Shown: positions 5,910 to 8,853 of the stretch, one piece after another
Numbering within the stretch: the first letter of the stretch is position 1
Layout of the letters: the number at the start of each line of letters is the position of its first letter
Assembly: GCA_030744635.1 (NCBI GenBank)
Contig: JASLQE010000213.1
Coordinates: 1-8,853, forward strand
Direction of reading: 5' to 3'
DNA length: 8,853 bases
Source: Dehalococcoidia bacterium
Lineage (GTDB): Bacteria > Chloroflexota > Dehalococcoidia > JACVQG01 > JAHKAY01
Position numbers and translations under genes: made by a program
Notes under the pieces: model-generated
What the model was told of the DNA's origin: nothing
The model's input: the letters and a program-made list of their open reading frames with translations, nothing else
The model's database searches: none

Positions 5910-7685
5910 TTGCTAAGAAGCCATAGCTGTGGAGAGTTAAAAGCGCAGCACATCGGCCGGAGGGTGGCCTTGTGCGGGTGGGTACACCGGCGCCGTGACC
6001 ACGGCGGTCTGGCCTTTCTGGACCTGCGGGACCGGGACGGTCTGGTGCAGGTGGTGGTCAACCCGCAGACATCGCCAGGCGCTCACGAGGTGGTGGGCCA
6101 GGTACGGGCCGAGTTCGTGCTCAGGGTTGAGGGTGAGGTGACACGTCGCCCCGCCGGCACCGAGAACCCCAGACTGTCCACTGGTGAGGTGGAGGTGCTG
6201 GTGCAGGGGATGGAGGTGCTCAATCCCTCCCTTACCCCGCCGTTCAGCATAGCCGAGGACCTGGAGGTGGACGAGGCCCTGCGCCTCAAATACCGTTATC
6301 TGGACCTGCGCCGCGAGAGGCTGAGGAACAACCTGGTGCTACGCCACCGCGTGGTCAAGTTCATACGCGACTTCCTGGATGCCCGGGGCTTCATAGAAGT
6401 AGAGACCCCCATTTTACTGAAGAGCACCCCCGAGGGTGCCCGCGACTACCTGGTGCCCAGCCGCATCTACCCTGGACGGTTCTATGCTTTGCCACAGTCC
6501 CCCCAGCAGCTAAAGCAGCTCCTGATGGTGGCCGGAATGGACAAGTATTATCAGATAGCCCGCTGCTTCCGCGATGAGGACCTGCGGGCCGACCGCCAGC
6601 TGGAGTTCACCCAGCTTGACCTGGAGATGAGCTTCGTGGACGAAGAGGATATCCTCAGCCTGTTTGAGGAGCTGTTCACCACCATGGTGGAGACGGTCAC
6701 GCCACACCTCAGGGTCATCAAACCCTTCCCCCGCCTTACCTTTGCCCAAGCGATGGAGCGGTTCGGCACCGATAAACCGGACCTGCGGTACCGTGTGGAG
6801 ATGGCTTCCCTGGGCGATGTGGTGGCGGAATCCGAGTTCGGCGTATTCCGCACCGCCCTGGCCCAGGGTGGGGTGGTGAGGGGCCTGGCCGCCCCCGGCT
6901 GCGCCGCCATATCCCGTAAAGAGGTGGAGGGGTTTTCGGAGCTGGCCCGCTCCCTCGGGGCCAAGGGGATGGTCACCCTGCCGCTGGGTGAGGGAGCAGC
7001 TGCCTCCGTGGCTGCAAAATACCTCACCCCCGGTCAGGTGGAGGCCATTGCCGGGAAGCTGGGGGCCGGCGACGGCGACATGCTGATGATGGTGGCTGGG
7101 GAGAGGGGGATGGTAGATAGGGTACTGGGTGGCATCAGGCTGGAGGTGGCCCGCCGCCTGGACCTGGCCGACCCATCCCTGATGGCTTTCGCCTATGTGG
7201 TGGACTTTCCCCTATTGGAGCGCAGCGCCGATGGGGCGCGGTGGCAGCCTATGCATCACCCCTTCACCGCCCCCATGGAGGAGGATATGCCGCTTCTGGA
7301 TACCGCCCCGGAGCGGGTGCGCGCCCGGCACTATGACCTGGTGTGCAACGGGGCCGAGCTATCCAGCGGCAGTATCCGCATCCACCAGCGGGAGGTGCAG
7401 GAGTGGGTGCTCCGGCTGCTGGGCTACTCCGATGAAGAGATGGAGGAGCGCTTCGGGCAGCTGCTGGAGGCCTTTGACTACGGCGCTCCGCCCCACGGCG
7501 GCTTTGCCCCGGGGATTGACCGGCTGGTGATGCTGCTGGCGGGGGAGAGCACCATACGGGAGGTCATCGCCTTCCCCAAGACGCAGAGCGCAACGGACCC
7601 CCTTTTCCAGGCACCCGCCACAGTGCCCCAGGAGCTGCTGGATGAGCTTCATCTGAAGGTGGTGGAGGGGGGGGCGGGCGGATAA
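5910..7685 (+). CDS. aspS: Aspartyl-tRNA synthetase, probably non-discriminating (Asp/Asn)
   Basis: A 591-residue class II synthetase that charges tRNA-Asp with aspartate in the cytosol. Domains: anticodon-binding OB fold (about 1-105), catalytic core with motif 1 around GFIEVETP (160-167), motif 2 FRDEDLRADRQLEFTQLD (220-237), the bacterial GAD insertion (roughly 290-420), and motif 3 with GIDRL from 535. SPQQLKQLLM at 197-206 is the aspartate-binding flipping-loop region. His31 in RRRDHGG and Gly83 in RRPAG are the residues that mark non-discriminating AspRS in work on Pseudomonas. Such enzymes also make Asp-tRNA-Asn for the GatCAB amidotransferase, whereas the E. coli enzyme has Leu and Lys there. 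The start is TTG, supported by GGAG and by the conserved LRSHSCGEL opening. It is transcribed alone, divergently from the nitroreductase operon. Confidence 0.98.
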   Translation: MLRSHSCGELKAQHIGRRVALCGWVHRRRDHGGLAFLDLRDRDGLVQVVVNPQTSPGAHEVVGQVRAEFVLRVEGEVTRRPAGTENPRLSTGEVEVLVQGMEVLNPSLTPPFSIAEDLEVDEALRLKYRYLDLRRERLRNNLVLRHRVVKFIRDFLDARGFIEVETPILLKSTPEGARDYLVPSRIYPGRFYALPQSPQQLKQLLMVAGMDKYYQIARCFRDEDLRADRQLEFTQLDLEMSFVDEEDILSLFEELFTTMVETVTPHLRVIKPFPRLTFAQAMERFGTDKPDLRYRVEMASLGDVVAESEFGVFRTALAQGGVVRGLAAPGCAAISRKEVEGFSELARSLGAKGMVTLPLGEGAAASVAAKYLTPGQVEAIAGKLGAGDGDMLMMVAGERGMVDRVLGGIRLEVARRLDLADPSLMAFAYVVDFPLLERSADGARWQPMHHPFTAPMEEDMPLLDTAPERVRARHYDLVCNGAELSSGSIRIHQREVQEWVLRLLGYSDEEMEERFGQLLEAFDYGAPPHGGFAPGIDRLVMLLAGESTIREVIAFPKTQSATDPLFQAPATVPQELLDELHLKVVEGGAGG

Positions 7686-7769
7686 CGGGGCCTGATGCCG
7701 TTTTACATCAACCATGAACCACCCACAAGGTATGTAGCTTTGTTAGGATAACAGCTCGCTCAAAGGGAC

Positions 7770-7812
7770 AAACCCCCCTGGCCCCCCGGGGGTTTGGGGG
7801 GCATTGCCCCCC
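7770..7812. repeat. Competing C-tract/G-tract hairpins after aspS
   Basis: AAACCCCC (7770-7777) can pair with GGGGGTTT (7788-7795) around a 10-base loop. Next to it, GGGGGGC-ATT-GCCCCCC (7796-7812) forms a perfect 7-bp stem. Three C tracts and two G tracts can exchange partners. The hairpins could slow or end transcription from either side, but neither strand shows a U-tract after the stem, so this is not a standard intrinsic terminator. It is more likely a dispersed hairpin repeat. Confidence 0.6.
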
Positions 7813-7818
7813 AAGTAT

Positions 7819-7839
7819 ATCTCTCGGGTGGGTGGATGG
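7819..7839 (+). repeat. Direct repeat copy 1 (CGGGTGGGTGG type)
   Basis: ATCTCTCGGGTGGGTGGATGG matches the copy at 7997-8016 except for one extra base and one substitution. Both follow a GC-rich hairpin and a short AT-rich link, and both elements also contain GGGGGTTTGG upstream (7788-7797 and 7919-7928). Confidence 0.65.
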
Positions 7840-7894
7840 TAAGGCCAATCGTTGCCAAGCGGTATCGGTGCTGAGGTTTTTGTTGAAGGGGATA

Positions 7895-7917
7895 CCAGAG
7901 GGGCAGGGCCCCTTTGG
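7895..7917. repeat. Ten-bp stem-loop CCAGAGGGGC/GCCCCTTTGG
   Basis: Arms at 7895-7904 and 7908-7917 pair over ten positions, with one G-T wobble and an AGG loop. This opens the second hairpin element. No U-tract follows. Confidence 0.6.
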
Positions 7918-7953
7918 CGGGGGTTTGGTCCGATGATGCTTCACTCAGCGGAC

Positions 7954-7991
7954 TCCGATGGGTGGAACCCGATCGGAGGGGTGTCCTCCGA
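7954..7991 (+). repeat. Two mutually exclusive stem-loops
   Basis: Stem A pairs TCCGATGGGT (7954-7963) with ACCC-ATCGGA (7967-7977, one bulged G) around a GGA loop. Stem B pairs TCGGAGG (7973-7979) with CCTCCGA (7985-7991) around GGTGT. They share bases 7973-7977, so only one can form. A second TCCGAT at 7929-7934 could also pair with ATCGGA. The layout resembles a structural switch, but no ligand-binding core is recognised. Confidence 0.5.
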
Positions 7992-7996
7992 AAATA

Positions 7997-8016
7997 ATCT
8001 CCGGGTGGGTGGGTGG
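7997..8016 (+). repeat. Direct repeat copy 2 (CGGGTGGGTGG type)
   Basis: Partner of the copy at 7819-7839. It reads ATCTCCGGGTGGGTGGGTGG. Here the final GGATGG is GGGTGG, which completes a four-tract guanine motif. Confidence 0.65.
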
Positions 8017-8019
8017 GGG
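8003..8019 (+). other. G-quadruplex motif (GGGT)3GGGGG
   Basis: Four runs of at least three guanines are separated by single T bases, the pattern that gives very stable parallel quadruplexes in vitro. It lies on the strand that is non-template for the downstream gene, 11 bases before TTGACA and 74 bases before its ATG. Confidence 0.75.
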
Positions 8020-8030
8020 AAAATAGTTGG

Positions 8031-8036
8031 TTGACA
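8031..8036 (+). promoter_or_regulatory. Possible -35 box of the decarboxylase-family gene
   Basis: A perfect TTGACA. The place for a -10 box 17 bases later reads GAAAAG, a poor match, so the promoter would be weak, activator-dependent, or recognised by another sigma factor. Confidence 0.35.
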
Positions 8037-8080
8037 ATATAGAGAAAGTAAGAGAAAAGCCACCCCAGACCCAACGATAG

Positions 8081-8087
8081 AGGAGGT
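8081..8087 (+). promoter_or_regulatory. Strong ribosome binding site
   Basis: AGGAGGT lies 6 bases before the ATG at 8094, a near-consensus site suggesting efficient translation. Confidence 0.8.
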
Positions 8088-8093
8088 ATCAGG

Positions 8094-8663
8094 ATGGCCC
8101 GCATACCGTATGTTGAGAAAGACCGGGCACCGCAGGAGATAGCCGATTTATTCGCTAAAATGGAGACCAACGGTGTCCCCGTGGCGAACATTTGGAAGAC
8201 CCTGGCCCATGTGCCTCCCACGCTGCTCCATGTGATTCGCATGGGCAATTCCATCCTCACCAGGACCAAGCTGGACCCCAAACTTCGAGAGATGGCCATC
8301 CTGCTCACCGCCGAGATTCTGGACTGCGAGTATGAGCGGCGGGCGCATGCCATGTTCGGCAGCGAGATGGGCATGACCGATGAGCAGGTGAGGAATATCA
8401 AGGACTTTGAAGGCTCGGCCGCCTTCAGCGATGCCGAGATAGCGGTGCTGCGGTTCAGCAGCGAGGTCGCCCAGGGGGGTAGGGTGAAGGACAAAACATT
8501 CTCCACCCTGGCCGGGCACCTGGACGAGGACATGATGGTAGAGCTGGCGCAGACGGTGGGCTTCTATGGGATGCTGGGCCGCATCCTGCTGGCCTTTGAA
8601 GTCGACCTCAGCGAGGAAGCCCCCTCATCCTCCTCCCAGATTACCGGCCGCCCCAAGGGGTAA
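8094..8663 (+). CDS. Carboxymuconolactone decarboxylase / AhpD-family protein
   Basis: A 189-residue all-helical protein of the CMD family, which includes gamma-carboxymuconolactone decarboxylase and the AhpD alkylhydroperoxidases. The marker is the helix LREMAILLTAEILDCEYERRAH at 64-85, with the conserved Glu74, Cys78 and His85. The redox-active AhpD members have Cys-x-x-Cys here. This protein has CEYE, so the second cysteine is missing and peroxidase activity by a disulfide is unlikely. FSDAEIAVLRFSSEVAQGG and a C-terminal EDMMVELAQTVGFYGMLGR also fit the family. The last 15 or so residues are Ser/Pro-rich and probably disordered. It appears monocistronic, with a strong ribosome site, and follows the G-rich hairpin region. 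The actual substrate is unknown; no other aromatic-catabolism gene is in the window. Confidence 0.88.
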   Translation: MARIPYVEKDRAPQEIADLFAKMETNGVPVANIWKTLAHVPPTLLHVIRMGNSILTRTKLDPKLREMAILLTAEILDCEYERRAHAMFGSEMGMTDEQVRNIKDFEGSAAFSDAEIAVLRFSSEVAQGGRVKDKTFSTLAGHLDEDMMVELAQTVGFYGMLGRILLAFEVDLSEEAPSSSSQITGRPKG

Positions 8664-8706
8664 CTACAAGCCATATAATGGTACTCGTGGCCTATCTCTT
8701 GCCAAT

Positions 8707-8853
8707 ATGTTTGGCTACCTTTCGAATACAAGCGATACGAACCGAGCGGCTTCTCCTAAGAATAGACTCATGTCGCAGGTGGACTTATTAGATGGCTTTG
8801 GTTATAGTCTTACGGTTGGGGAGGTGGTTAGGACACTGGCGAAGAGTCAGGCT
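8707..8853 (+). CDS. Possible N-terminal part of a gene cut by the window edge
   Basis: One frame stays open from ATG 8707 to the window end (49 codons), with a second in-frame ATG at 8770 giving MSQVDLLDGFGYSLTVGEVV onward. The part after 8770 reads like ordinary protein; the part before it is less convincing. No clear ribosome site precedes either ATG. A TATAAT at 8674-8679 has no -35 partner. The surrounding 190 bases are more AT-rich than the genes to the left. I do not recognise a family. Confidence 0.25.
   Translation, partial: MFGYLSNTSDTNRAASPKNRLMSQVDLLDGFGYSLTVGEVVRTLAKSQA

Larger units (their letters stand above)
7686..8093. other. Gene-poor intergenic region rich in hairpins
   Basis: These 408 bases separate aspS from the decarboxylase-family gene. 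The open frames crossing it pass through hairpins and G/C tracts and have no family features, so I call no gene. It holds a first C/G-tract hairpin element (7770-7839), a second and longer element (7895-8016) with the same parts plus an insertion, a G-quadruplex motif, and a TTGACA box. Bases 7686-7769 show nothing I can name. Confidence 0.6.

Noticed and set aside
7796..7812. Intrinsic terminator of aspS
   Set aside because: The perfect GC stem is not followed by a U-rich tract on either strand, so it is described only as a hairpin.
7852..8034. Short plus-strand open frame in the hairpin region
   Set aside because: Its glycine-rich translation is a product of the G-tracts; no ribosome site or homologous features.
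7760..8533. Long minus-strand open frame across the intergenic region
   Set aside because: It is antisense to the decarboxylase-family gene, passes through the hairpin tracts, and has no family features.
8678..8788. Small open frame starting ATGGTACTCGTGG
   Set aside because: About 36 codons, no ribosome site, and it overlaps the alternative open frame at the edge; nothing supports translation.

Overview
The window is a gene-dense, GC-rich bacterial chromosome segment made mainly of housekeeping genes with an accessory flavour. The gene set (HslV with a short propeptide, an AspRS of the non-discriminating type, a CysO-like sulfur carrier next to a threonine-synthase-like enzyme and a stand-alone NIL protein) fits a Chloroflexota, Dehalococcoidia-like organism. 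That placement is inference from gene content and style; there is no rRNA or other taxonomic marker.

Layout. (1) Bases 1-2212, plus strand: a possible C-terminal fragment of an upstream gene, then hslV, tgt (17-bp overlap with hslV) and a small HExxH metallopeptidase; these look like one operon. (2) Bases 2215-5689, minus strand: a compact five-gene operon read right to left: nitroreductase, nitronate monooxygenase/FabK-like flavoenzyme, threonine-synthase-like PLP enzyme, NIL-domain protein, and a MoaD/ThiS/CysO-like carrier ending in Gly-Gly. Gaps are 16, 1, -8 and 19 bp. (3) Bases 5690-5909: a divergent control region with three tandem 26-bp imperfect palindromes. A good sigma70-type promoter points each way, and both -35 boxes (TTGTCT, 17-bp spacers) lie inside the outer repeats. 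(4) Bases 5910-7685, plus strand: aspS, with a TTG start and a very short predicted leader. (5) Bases 7686-8093: 408 bp without a convincing gene, holding two related GC-rich hairpin elements, a 44-base insertion with mutually exclusive foldings, and a four-tract G-quadruplex motif just upstream of a TTGACA box. (6) Bases 8094-8663: a carboxymuconolactone decarboxylase/AhpD-family protein. (7) Bases 8664-8853: more AT-rich sequence with an open frame running off the edge.

How the genes work together. hslV, tgt and the metallopeptidase serve protein turnover and tRNA modification. The minus operon is the most interesting block. A CysO-like carrier, a NIL domain (known from methionine transport and homocysteine synthesis) and a fold-type II PLP enzyme acting on an O-phosphorylated amino acid together suggest protein-thiocarboxylate-dependent sulfur amino-acid synthesis, possibly linked to the two flavoenzymes. 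This is a hypothesis. The control region implies that this operon and aspS share a regulator.
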